A stretch of 64,000 bases of DNA from Balneolaceae bacterium. Lineage in GTDB: Bacteria > Bacteroidota > Rhodothermia > Balneolales > Balneolaceae. Each line of letters begins with the position of its first letter. The stretch's first letter is position 1. Below the pieces are notes generated by a model. It had not been told where the DNA came from and ran no database searches. It was given only the letters and a program-made list of their open reading frames with translations. A program made the position numbers and the translations under genes. Positions 1 through 7,685 of the stretch are shown here, one piece after another. The stretch is taken from contig CP030887.1 of NCBI GenBank assembly GCA_006969905.1, forward strand, positions 2,406,730-2,470,729, given 5' to 3'.

Positions 1-255
1 CCATGAGGTAATACTCATAGGAAATAATAAAAAAAATAGCCCAGCAAATAATGCTACATATGTAGATATTGAAAAGTATTGTTCGTAATCTGGAAATTTC
101 TCTAATGCAGTAGGAAACTCTTTCAATAAGGTATCTCTGATTTGATCAATAGAAATTGAACCCGCTCCAGCAATATCAATTCCTGCAAAAATGAGCATGG
201 GAGTTTCTGATTTTCTTGTTCGAGGTTTGAATGCATGAGTGAGTTGTTTCTTCAT
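1..255 (-). CDS. Hypothetical protein, N-terminal part only (runs off left edge)
   Basis: The minus strand is open from an ATG at 253-255 to the window edge, giving 85 codons without a stop. The visible part has a basic N-terminus, a polar stretch of about 65 residues, and then a hydrophobic run at about residues 66-82 that looks like a membrane segment. I do not recognise the family. The start is the only ATG before an AT-rich gap and has no Shine-Dalgarno sequence, which fits the rest of the window. It is the last gene in the minus-strand direction here, after the S10 peptidase and its terminator. Confidence 0.5.
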   Translation of the reverse strand, partial: MKKQLTHAFKPRTRKSETPMLIFAGIDIAGAGSISIDQIRDTLLKEFPTALEKFPDYEQYFSISTYVALFAGLFFLLFPMSITSW

Positions 256-322
256 TTTGCTAGCTGGTCATAATTTATACACATGTATATGTTCTAAGCC
301 TTCATAGTATTGCGTATATACA

Positions 323-358
323 TAAAAAATAACAACTATGCGAATGGCATAGTTGTTA
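323..358 (-). terminator. Rho-independent terminator after the S10 peptidase gene
   Basis: An 11-bp perfect inverted repeat (331-341 with 347-357, extended by the 330/358 pair) surrounds a 5-nt loop. On the minus strand it is followed by a run of six T at 323-328. It lies about 30 bp past the stop codon of the peptidase gene, as expected for an intrinsic terminator. Confidence 0.75.
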
Positions 359-386
359 ATTCGGTAAGATAAAAACTACGAGCCAA

Positions 387-1883
387 TCAATACTTAGCAG
401 GTACCCCTTCTTCAGGTATAGTATTTAGTATAAATTCCCTGACATCATCATTGGATTTCTTCAAATCTTCAGCCCGTAAGTACATCATGTGTCCGCTGCG
501 GTAGCCTTTAAAAGAGAAACGGTCTTTCATTTTGCCGCTCGGGTCTAACTGCCACATAGTGTATTTGGCATCAAAGTATTTGGTGGCACCATCATAGTAA
601 CCGCTTTGTATAAGGGTATGAAGGTAGGGGTTTTGTGCCATTGCCCGTCTTAGGTTTTCCCCGGCATTATTACCGGTCCGGTCCCAGGGGCTTACAGGGC
701 CAAACATGTTGTACTTCACATCGGTTTTATAGTTCAGTTCATTTTGGAAATAATAGTTAATGGCTGGAGTGAATGAATGCAGCCATGAGGTTAACTCAGA
801 ATTGAAATCAGGACTGTCTCCTCCGTCTGTTCGATCCAGGCCTTTGTAGCGGGAGTCTAACCTGCCAATCGTGTGACCTTCATCTCTCAGTAACTCCTTC
901 CAGAAAAAGGAGGGAGGTACATCCAGGTTATATTGCAGGATCACTTTTTTGGAAATACCTGAGAAGCGAGCCATTTGCTGTGCAGCTTTTTCTTTTTCTC
1001 CTTCAGAAATAAAGCCGCCTTTTGCTAATACAGGCATCAACTCGTTAATAGCATAATCTTCCGCCAGGGGCAATACTTCAAGCAAATCCATGGATTGTAA
1101 GTCGGAAGGTAGCTTTTTATGATACCATGCCGCTGCCGTGAAGTAAGGCAGCCGCAGGGAAGCTCCCAAAGGGCCATCTCGTCTTCGTTCTGCCGTATGT
1201 ATGCCCAGTTCAGTAGGAGAGACGAGGATCACTCCATTCAGGTACATCCATTGGCGGTTTTGCAGGGCCAGGGCTAATCCTGACACCCGTGTGGTTCCGT
1301 AACTTTCCCCGATTAAGTATTTGGGCGAAAGCCAACGATTCGCCCGATGTACAAAGGTATTTATCCATTCCGAGAGGTAAGCGATATCCTGGTTGACCCC
1401 AAAAAACTGGGTACGGTCAGCTTCTTCATCAAGAATGCGGGAATAGCCGGTATTAACGGGGTTTACAAAGACGATATCGGCAACATCCAGGATAGAATGC
1501 GGGTTATCCTTTACCCCGTAAGGTTGGATAGGAAATCCCTCATCATCAATTTTGATTACTTTTGGTCCGGTATAAGCCAGGTGCATCCAAACCGAGGCAG
1601 AACCAGGCCCGCCATTGAAAGAAATAACCAAAGGGCGGCGGGTGTTATCTTTTACATCCGTTCGCTCATAGTAGGTGTAATGAACTGCGGCTATGGGCTT
1701 GCCACTCTCATCCCAAACCGGCTGGGTTCCGGTAGTGGCTTTATAAGGAACCTTTTTACCGGTTATGGTTATCTCATGGTTGGTGGATACCGTTTCATCA
1801 GCAGGAATGGTACGCTGAAAGGCAAGGGCAGAAGTTGCCGGGAGAATCAAAATCAGGCAGAGAAATACACAGAATCGTTTCAT
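387..1883 (-). CDS. Secreted serine carboxypeptidase, peptidase S10 family
   Basis: The 498-residue protein starts with a clear signal peptide (about residues 1-21, ending near Ala-Leu-Ala), so it probably acts in the periplasm or outside the cell. The S10 hallmarks are all visible: the oxyanion-hole motif NGGPGSAS at 90-97, the nucleophile motif GESYG at 192-196 with Ser194, an Asp in the G-Y-Y-D segment near the C-terminus, and the final His in SGHMMY. These support serine-type release of C-terminal residues from peptides. The substrate cannot be told from sequence. It stands alone between a terminator and the restriction-modification operon. Length is normal for the bacterial branch of the family. 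Confidence 0.93.
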   Translation of the reverse strand: MKRFCVFLCLILILPATSALAFQRTIPADETVSTNHEITITGKKVPYKATTGTQPVWDESGKPIAAVHYTYYERTDVKDNTRRPLVISFNGGPGSASVWMHLAYTGPKVIKIDDEGFPIQPYGVKDNPHSILDVADIVFVNPVNTGYSRILDEEADRTQFFGVNQDIAYLSEWINTFVHRANRWLSPKYLIGESYGTTRVSGLALALQNRQWMYLNGVILVSPTELGIHTAERRRDGPLGASLRLPYFTAAAWYHKKLPSDLQSMDLLEVLPLAEDYAINELMPVLAKGGFISEGEKEKAAQQMARFSGISKKVILQYNLDVPPSFFWKELLRDEGHTIGRLDSRYKGLDRTDGGDSPDFNSELTSWLHSFTPAINYYFQNELNYKTDVKYNMFGPVSPWDRTGNNAGENLRRAMAQNPYLHTLIQSGYYDGATKYFDAKYTMWQLDPSGKMKDRFSFKGYRSGHMMYLRAEDLKKSNDDVREFILNTIPEEGVPAKY

Positions 1884-2028
1884 AAAGCATTCATTAAGTT
1901 TTACCGAACGATAGGGGTAGGAAAGAATAGTTTCCGTAAAAAATTGTTTGTTGGATGCCGCGTTTTGAATTCTGGCATTAAGGAGAGGTAACAGCTCTGG
2001 CTATAAGTAGTAGGTGAGGTGCGAGCCA

Positions 2029-2439
2029 TTACCCATGTAACTCTCTATTAACCCTTTCTATAACATCAGACAATTTTGTTTCAATTTCACATTCCCAAAA
2101 TGTAAGAACTTTCCAACCTAAACTGATACAATCTATTTGATGTTGTTTGTCTCGCTCAACAGTTCTGGTCAGTTTTTTTTTCCAAAATTTTGAATTTGTA
2201 TTTGGAACCCTGCCTTCTGGACAGCCTTTATGCCAGTGCCAAAAACAACCATTAACAAAAATGATAGTTTTATATTTTGGAAGAACGATATCTGGTTTCC
2301 CCGGGAGGTTCTTTACATGAATTCTGAAACGATATCCAAGGCGGTGTAATGTGGATCGAAGAGTGATTTCTGGCTTTGTGTCTTTCGCTCGGATTTTGGC
2401 CATTACTTGGCTACGCTTTTCTTTTGTCCAGATATCCAT
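2029..2439 (-). CDS. vsr: Very short patch repair (Vsr) mismatch endonuclease
   Basis: The 136-residue protein matches the Vsr family along its length. It has the catalytic Asp50 in the KPDIV segment, the CFWHWH block (Cys65, His68, His70), Cys73, and a later Cys in WECEIE that together resemble the zinc site and active site of E. coli Vsr. Vsr nicks 5' of the T in T:G mismatches that arise when 5-methylcytosine deaminates. It therefore protects the sites methylated by the neighbouring C5 methyltransferase. Its ATG follows the stop codon of the nuclease gene with no gap (TAA-ATG), so the two are probably translated together. It is the last gene of the operon. Confidence 0.93.
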   Translation of the reverse strand: MDIWTKEKRSQVMAKIRAKDTKPEITLRSTLHRLGYRFRIHVKNLPGKPDIVLPKYKTIIFVNGCFWHWHKGCPEGRVPNTNSKFWKKKLTRTVERDKQHQIDCISLGWKVLTFWECEIETKLSDVIERVNRELHG

Positions 2440-3519
2440 TTACTGAAGTATTGACTCCATATAACAATCCAGAAATTCTTCTGTTACACCTTTTATTTTT
2501 CTTCGTTGACAGAGAACATACAATTCTTCAACCGCAGAATATGTAAAATACTTTGTATCAAGATCTTTAAACTGTGGCTTATTTGCCTCTTTAATTACTT
2601 TATCTCTGTCTTCATCTGGCGCAACAATAACATATCTGGTCGGAAAGGGGGGAAACTTATCTTTAAAGTTTTTCATTCTACTTAACCCACTTGTTACTCC
2701 TGTTGAGTGTTCAACTTCCATTACCGCAGGCATCAGTTTTCCATTTTTGAACCAAATACAATCTATCAACAATGCTGCTTGTACAGCTTCATCGTGCGCT
2801 GTCATTAACTTTACATTTTTTAAGGAGTCTATTACACCATCATACTCACCGATCCTCTTATTCTGATAAAGAATCCCTTTGTCGTTTTGTGCAATCCAAG
2901 TTCGAAAATTTAACTGTTTACCAATGAAGTATAAGGCAATCTGAATTTGAGCGTGTCGCCTTTGTATATCAATATCTATTTCTTCTTTATCTATTGAGGT
3001 ATCAGGTAAAATTAGAGAGTCATAGAAAGCATCCAGAGCAGGCATCTCAGAGATCACAATCTCAGTCTGAACTTCTTCAAGAACACCTAACCTATGTGGT
3101 TTTTCTGGTTTCCAGATAATATGTTTATGTCCTTTTTTAATAGTAATTTGCCCACCCTTATTCTCGATTCTTCCCGGATAACAATAATAAAACTCAGGTG
3201 TATGTGCTAAAAGTGATTCAAATACACTCCTTGTATTATAGCTACCACCTAATATTCTATCGAGATTTATTGGTTGATTTTGAGCAAAAGAGTTTGCAAC
3301 ACGCCAAATCATTTCTGTCGAAATAGTCTCAACAGACTTTTGTTTCTCAGTTTCACCTTTACTTGGATTCCAACGTTTGATACGAATAGGCCCTTCAGGT
3401 AGGTCAATTCCATCTATTTTGATTATTCCTTTCGTTCGCGGATTTACGTAGTGATAGACTTCACTTTTATTCAATTGGTTAATGAATCGTACAAGGTTAC
3501 TGGCTGATAACTTCCGCAT
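2440..3519 (-). CDS. Probable type II restriction endonuclease, PD-(D/E)xK type
   Basis: This 359-residue protein sits between a C5 methyltransferase and vsr, the expected place for the cognate nuclease. A likely PD-(D/E)xK core is visible in the C-terminal half: Asp253 in the LIDCIW strand and Glu268-Val-Glu270 in the MEVEHS strand, followed by a segment with lysines and arginines and a YVIVAPD strand. The N-terminal ~180 residues may hold DNA recognition, but I recognise no named domain there. The recognition sequence cannot be read from the protein. Its start overlaps the methyltransferase end by 23 bp. Function rests on motif plus context, so it is less certain than its neighbours. Confidence 0.75.
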   Translation of the reverse strand: MRKLSASNLVRFINQLNKSEVYHYVNPRTKGIIKIDGIDLPEGPIRIKRWNPSKGETEKQKSVETISTEMIWRVANSFAQNQPINLDRILGGSYNTRSVFESLLAHTPEFYYCYPGRIENKGGQITIKKGHKHIIWKPEKPHRLGVLEEVQTEIVISEMPALDAFYDSLILPDTSIDKEEIDIDIQRRHAQIQIALYFIGKQLNFRTWIAQNDKGILYQNKRIGEYDGVIDSLKNVKLMTAHDEAVQAALLIDCIWFKNGKLMPAVMEVEHSTGVTSGLSRMKNFKDKFPPFPTRYVIVAPDEDRDKVIKEANKPQFKDLDTKYFTYSAVEELYVLCQRRKIKGVTEEFLDCYMESILQ

Positions 3520-4681
3520 ATTCTAACTCTTTAGAATTCATTTGTTGTATAAATGTCATTATAGTTTGGGCTAAACCTTTAGCTGCAAGATAAGGAACAC
3601 CATTACCTATGGTTTTAAACATATTTGTCAATGAAATATGATCGGGAATTATAAACTCTTTTGGTAAAGATTGAATGGCCAATGCTTCTGCAACAGATAT
3701 TCTTCTTTCTTCATATGGATGCAAATGAACTTCATTATTTCCGTAAGCTGCTGTTGGAGAATAGCGCCATCTATGAAGTCTTTTATATGATTTTTTCAAG
3801 TCGTCACCTTCAGGAATCATTTTAAATTTCGAAAGGCCGCTTCTTGGTTGAAAATGGTGTATAGAATTAAAATGATTTGAGACATTATTCTTATTAAACC
3901 AATACTCCACCGTAAGCTCTTTAATTATATCATTTGGTCGTGGTTTACTTGAATTCTTTTCGAATTGTTCTTGTGTGGGCCAATTCAATGAAAAAATCTC
4001 TTTTTGCGAATAAATCGTACTATTTTCCCATTGAAATGATTTTAGAAATGGAGCACCGTTTAAACGCACTCCACAGTCTTCCAAAATGTTTTTTCTAAAC
4101 CCAATTAGGATTATTCTTTCCCTGTCCTGCGGTACGCCATATTCAATAGCATTTATAAGTTTTTCCGCTAAATAATAGCCATTTTCTATCAAGCTAAGCT
4201 TTAGCTGCTCAAAGAACTCACGATGTTTTTTTGTCCTATATAGACCCTTTACGTTTTCAAAAAGAAAGAAGTCAGGTTTATTTCTAATTATCAATTCAAT
4301 ATATGTTCTTGATAACTTTCCGTTCTCACCTTCTTTACCTTTATTTTTACCACCTATTGAAAAGTCAGGACAAGGTGGCCCACCAATAAAACCAATTAAG
4401 TCGAATTCATTTTTGGCTTTAGTAACTTGATCTTTTAGAAGAGATGAATTAAATGAATCCAAATAGGATCGAATGTCTAATCCACTGTATCCAAATTTTG
4501 GTTCAGGTATTTTTAAATTTCTTCTTGCTGAGATATATACATCCATAAAAGGATTATGGTACTCATTAGTGAATAATGTTTCAAAGCCTTGAGTTTTTTC
4601 AAAGCCCAGATCCATGAATCCAGCTCCAGCAAAGAAGGAAAATAGTCCACAATTTATGTCTTGTTTAGGTTGGTCTTTCAT
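3497..4681 (-). CDS. DNA (cytosine-5) methyltransferase of the restriction-modification system
   Basis: The 394-residue enzyme has the C5-methyltransferase motifs in order: motif I (FFAGAGFMDLGFE, about 16-28) for S-adenosylmethionine, motif IV GPPCPDFS (101-108) with catalytic Cys104, motif VI ENVKG (142-146), motif VIII QDRERI (185-190), then a variable target-recognition region, and motifs IX and X near the C-terminus (RRISVAEAL; GNGVPYLAAKG). It methylates cytosine in the host's own recognition sites, protecting them from the downstream nuclease. The ATG follows the stop of the HTH gene directly (TAA-ATG), implying translational coupling. The DNA is visibly more AT-rich than the flanking envelope genes. 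Confidence 0.95.
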   Translation of the reverse strand: MKDQPKQDINCGLFSFFAGAGFMDLGFEKTQGFETLFTNEYHNPFMDVYISARRNLKIPEPKFGYSGLDIRSYLDSFNSSLLKDQVTKAKNEFDLIGFIGGPPCPDFSIGGKNKGKEGENGKLSRTYIELIIRNKPDFFLFENVKGLYRTKKHREFFEQLKLSLIENGYYLAEKLINAIEYGVPQDRERIILIGFRKNILEDCGVRLNGAPFLKSFQWENSTIYSQKEIFSLNWPTQEQFEKNSSKPRPNDIIKELTVEYWFNKNNVSNHFNSIHHFQPRSGLSKFKMIPEGDDLKKSYKRLHRWRYSPTAAYGNNEVHLHPYEERRISVAEALAIQSLPKEFIIPDHISLTNMFKTIGNGVPYLAAKGLAQTIMTFIQQMNSKELEYAEVISQ

Positions 4682-5008
4682 TTATATTTTTAATTCTCCT
4701 TGCTTAGAATTAACCTGACGAAGATATTTTACTTTTTCTTCTGCCATTACTAGAGTTTCCTTATTACAATTGTTCTGATATAGCTTTTTGGCTATCAAAT
4801 CACTAAAGAATTCAGCTTTTAGCATTTCGATATCAAGTCCAAATGCATTAGCCAGTTTTATTAATCGCTTCTCGTCAAATTCACGTTTGCCTGTTTCTAT
4901 CTTGCTCAAGTTTGCTGAGTCTAAATTAAGTTTTGCAGCAAGTTGCGTAAGGGTTAAATCCCTTTCTAATCGTAGCTTTCTAATATATGTCCCGAATGTT
5001 TCTTTCAT
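4682..5008 (-). CDS. XRE-type HTH regulator, probable controller (C) protein
   Basis: The 108-residue protein has a lambda-repressor-like helix-turn-helix in its first ~65 residues, with the QLAAKLNLDSANLSKIE segment carrying the turn and recognition helix, and a charged C-terminal tail. It is first in the operon, directly before the methyltransferase. This is where controller proteins of type II systems sit to delay nuclease expression. A perfect 17-bp palindrome lies 20-36 bp upstream of its ATG and is the natural binding site for autoregulation. At 108 residues it is longer than many C proteins (about 80), so it could instead be a simple repressor. Confidence 0.8.
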   Translation of the reverse strand: MKETFGTYIRKLRLERDLTLTQLAAKLNLDSANLSKIETGKREFDEKRLIKLANAFGLDIEMLKAEFFSDLIAKKLYQNNCNKETLVMAEEKVKYLRQVNSKQGELKI

Positions 5009-5027
5009 CCGACTTGTTGTATTTTAC

Positions 5028-5044
5028 TTGTCAATAATTGACAA
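5028..5044 (-). promoter_or_regulatory. Palindromic operator upstream of the restriction-modification operon
   Basis: TTGTCAATAATTGACAA is a perfect inverted repeat with 8-bp arms and one central base, placed 20-36 bp upstream of the ATG of the HTH regulator. Its size and position suit a dimeric XRE-type regulator. It would lie just downstream of the likely transcription start set by the box at 5068-5075, which favours repression by the bound protein (inference). Confidence 0.7.
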
Positions 5045-5067
5045 TTTAATGTCTTTTTTCAGAATTG

Positions 5068-5075
5068 CAAAAATA
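5068..5075 (-). promoter_or_regulatory. Bacteroidota-type -7 promoter box for the restriction-modification operon
   Basis: On the minus strand this reads TATTTTTG, an exact match to the TAnnTTTG element used by the main sigma factor of Bacteroidota. It lies about 60 bp upstream of the HTH start codon. No good -33 element is seen at normal spacing, so the call is tentative. Confidence 0.4.
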
Positions 5076-5121
5076 ACTTTTTTCAATTTTAGCTTTGTGC
5101 TCTGTTTTTCCTCGAACTATT

Positions 5122-6522
5122 TCAGTCAGTTTTAGAAGCTGACTCCATGTATTCAACAAATCGCTTTGGTAATGTAAAAGGCCTTTCAGGAGAAACAGGG
5201 TTCCATTTTTGAGTAGGTTCCGAATCGGGTTTTTGAGGGCGGAGTTGAGGGGTCCATATAAAGCCTTCCAACCTGCGGTTTACCAGGTCGGTGTATTCGG
5301 GGAGGAACAACCCCTGGTTTTTACCCATCCAGGCCCTGACCAGTTCTCCGTTTTCGAAATAAAGAATGGTTTTCGGGGATGAGTTTTCCATCGCACCATC
5401 CGGCTCATCCTGGCTGTTCTTTGTATGAAAAAGTATCTCACTGTTTGGATATACCGATATTTGAGTGATCTCTCCGTCTTCAAAGTCTACAAACAGTGAA
5501 TCTCCCTTAATCTGGTTTAATCTTCCGGTTACAGAGTCTTCCTGGACGGCGATGGTTCCAACATAAGAGGTTAACTTTTTAACCTGGTTGCTGTCTAGTT
5601 GTACAGAAATGAAGGGGCCGGTTAACTGGATATTATTATGCCATGCCTTGGGATTGGAAATGAGCCTGAACAGTTCAGATTCAGAATCATAGAGCAGGGT
5701 ATCCGAATTGGACGAAAACCGGGGGGACCAAACCCGTACATTCGTGAATGCATCAATCAGGGTGGTAGAATCCTGTTCCACCAGGAGTATTTCATGGGCA
5801 TTAATGTAGGTTGTATCGGTTGTGTCACTTGAAACCCTGCGAAGAAATGCATTCTCTCTGATATAACGCCTTCCGGTTGAGTCGGCTTCCAGGTATTCAC
5901 CTTTAAGTATGGCATTGTTGGTTGAATCTGCCACAAAAAGATCACCAAATAAACGAAGGCTTTTCTTTTCCCTGTTTATAAAAAGACTATCACCTTCTGC
6001 ATATTGTGCAGAATCGGCCAGTTGCACCATGCCCCTGAACTCTGCGCTGTCCTGGTTTTGGTAATAATTCCCAGAAAGGGCAGTGAGGATGCCTTCACTG
6101 TCCTCAAGCCGGATATCATCTCTGAAAAAAGCTTCTTTAGTAAGGAAGTTATAATCAACCTTATTCCCAAAAAGGAGGGTACTGTCCTGCTTAATAATTA
6201 CCCTTCCTCTTAGTTTGCTTAAATCCTGGTTGTTGTAATAATAAAGGGTATCCGTCCAGATGTTTTCTGTGGGGGTATCAATCTGGATATTCCCAAAAGC
6301 CCGGATTTCATCCATTCCGATAAACTGCCAGGCACTGTCGCATACTAACGAAACATTTCCGGTTCGTAACCGGGCATCGTACAGTTTCCGGATGGTTTGG
6401 CCATTTACAGTTTTCGTTTCAATAACTCTTGACCTTTCAATAGTGATCACATTCTGGCCCATAACAAGAGGCTGGGCAAGTAAAAACATAATCAGGCCGG
6501 TATAAAGTAGCCGGTTTTTCAA
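5122..6522 (-). CDS. OstA/LptA-like LPS-transport protein
   Basis: The 466-residue protein has an N-terminal signal sequence (about residues 1-22) followed by repeated short beta-rich units typical of the OstA/LptA fold (for example GNIQIDTPTE and DSTLLFGNKVDY). Proteins of this kind form the periplasmic beta-jellyroll bridge carrying lipopolysaccharide to the outer membrane. It is longer than E. coli LptA (about 185), as seen in Bacteroidota-type versions, and has a Pro/Ser-rich C-terminus. The start is a TTG that overlaps the lptC stop codon as TTGA; the next ATG (codon 12) would spoil the signal peptide. The lptC neighbour supports the role. Confidence 0.82.
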   Translation of the reverse strand: MKNRLLYTGLIMFLLAQPLVMGQNVITIERSRVIETKTVNGQTIRKLYDARLRTGNVSLVCDSAWQFIGMDEIRAFGNIQIDTPTENIWTDTLYYYNNQDLSKLRGRVIIKQDSTLLFGNKVDYNFLTKEAFFRDDIRLEDSEGILTALSGNYYQNQDSAEFRGMVQLADSAQYAEGDSLFINREKKSLRLFGDLFVADSTNNAILKGEYLEADSTGRRYIRENAFLRRVSSDTTDTTYINAHEILLVEQDSTTLIDAFTNVRVWSPRFSSNSDTLLYDSESELFRLISNPKAWHNNIQLTGPFISVQLDSNQVKKLTSYVGTIAVQEDSVTGRLNQIKGDSLFVDFEDGEITQISVYPNSEILFHTKNSQDEPDGAMENSSPKTILYFENGELVRAWMGKNQGLFLPEYTDLVNRRLEGFIWTPQLRPQKPDSEPTQKWNPVSPERPFTLPKRFVEYMESASKTD

Positions 6523-7091
6523 TTGATAACAGTTTCTCCTGTTACTTCATTAAGGGTATAGTTGCTCAAATCCGTATCGCCGATAAACCCAACAGCATTT
6601 ATACTGTCGGATGGGGTAACGATGATCACATTACCGGGAGTACTTACCTCATTTTCTCTTCGGTACCATTTTAAATAGTCTGAACGTAGTCGCTTCCTGG
6701 TTTGGGTTTGCACAAGAACGTTTCCAAAAAGTTCAAATGTAGATTCAGAAGGGGAGTAAGAAGCACTATCAGAAAAAACCTGGGTGTCGAGAGTGTCAGC
6801 TTCAAAAATCTGAATTTTGACAGGTCCCGAAAAATAGGTCATTTTTATTCCGTCTTTTTTGACCGTATGTGCTATGGTACTTTCCAGTTTCAATTTTAGG
6901 GTACCATCTTCAATAATATCCATAGAAAGCATTTTGGTGGTAGAGCTTTCTATTAGCGAATCTCCCAGTGCTTCCCGAATGCGCTGGTTATCATACTCAC
7001 TTAATTCCGAACAGCTTAAACAGGTGAGCGAGAAAACAAAGATGAGTATGAAATTAGAGCGTACCAAAATAACGGTCTCCTGCATCTCCAA
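6519..7091 (-). CDS. lptC: LPS export system lipoprotein LptC
   Basis: The protein starts with a hydrophobic segment ending in a lipobox-like LTCLSC (Cys27), followed by an LptC-type beta-strand domain containing the typical GPVKIQIFEADTLDTQVFSDSA pattern in shorter pieces. LptC links the inner-membrane LPS ABC exporter to the LptA bridge, and the next gene is OstA/LptA-like. The start is uncertain. ATGs at 7091 and 7085 overlap the end of upp by 32-38 bp, while a TTG at 7067 would give a shorter overlap and still a full lipoprotein signal. Its stop overlaps the next gene's TTG start. Confidence 0.8.
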   Translation of the reverse strand: MEMQETVILVRSNFILIFVFSLTCLSCSELSEYDNQRIREALGDSLIESSTTKMLSMDIIEDGTLKLKLESTIAHTVKKDGIKMTYFSGPVKIQIFEADTLDTQVFSDSASYSPSESTFELFGNVLVQTQTRKRLRSDYLKWYRRENEVSTPGNVIIVTPSDSINAVGFIGDTDLSNYTLNEVTGETVIN

Positions 7092-7680
7092 GACCCGGGA
7101 TGATGAATGCCTGGCTGTTTAACTTCTCATCAATGGCAGCAGTTATTATAGGTACATCGGGATGGTCGTTATGCAGCCGTTCAATTCCCTCCGGGGCTGC
7201 AATAAGGCATACAAAATGGATGTCGGTTGCACCTGCTTTTTTTAGGTAACTCAGGGCATGAGACCCGCTTCCCCCGGTAGCCAGCATCGGGTCAACAACC
7301 AAAGTGTATCCGTTTGCTAAACCAGGAGGAAGATTATCGTAGTAGTTTACCGGTTCATGGGTTTCTTCATTCCGGTATACTCCCACATGTCCCACCTTGG
7401 CATCTGGTATAAAGTTGATAATTCCATCAACCAGGCTAAGCCCGGCTCTCAATATGGGTATAACTATAACATCCCTTGCAGGGCAATACCCGTTTGTTTT
7501 TTGAATAGGAGTTTCAATCTCAAAACTTTGTAAGGGTAAATCAGCCAGTGCATGGTAGGCTAATATATTACCGATACTGGCCATAGCCTTGCGAAAGGGG
7601 GCTGTTTTAGTCTCTTTATTTCGAAGGACGGTTAAGTATGTTTGAAGAACAGGATGTTCAACTACAAGTACTTTATTCAT
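7054..7680 (-). CDS. upp: Uracil phosphoribosyltransferase
   Basis: The 208-residue enzyme converts uracil and PRPP to UMP in pyrimidine salvage, in the cytoplasm. The signature PRPP-binding loop is visible as VVDPMLATGGSGSHAL, and the uracil-site segment PGLGDAGDRYFGT is at the C-terminus. Length is normal for the family. It begins 5 bp after the symporter gene and overlaps lptC, so all four minus-strand genes from 9314 down to 5122 probably share a transcript. Confidence 0.97.
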   Translation of the reverse strand: MNKVLVVEHPVLQTYLTVLRNKETKTAPFRKAMASIGNILAYHALADLPLQSFEIETPIQKTNGYCPARDVIVIPILRAGLSLVDGIINFIPDAKVGHVGVYRNEETHEPVNYYDNLPPGLANGYTLVVDPMLATGGSGSHALSYLKKAGATDIHFVCLIAAPEGIERLHNDHPDVPIITAAIDEKLNSQAFIIPGLGDAGDRYFGTL

Positions 7681-7685
7681 TCCAA

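Noticed and set aside
1347-1991. A 214-codon open frame on the plus strand opposite the S10 peptidase gene
   Set aside because: It lies antisense to a strong gene with catalytic motifs, its product has no recognisable domain, and its composition is that of a shadow frame.
2029-5044. Extended defence island or prophage around the restriction-modification genes
   Set aside because: The flanks are a secreted peptidase and LPS-transport genes; no integrase, att-like repeat or phage gene is seen.
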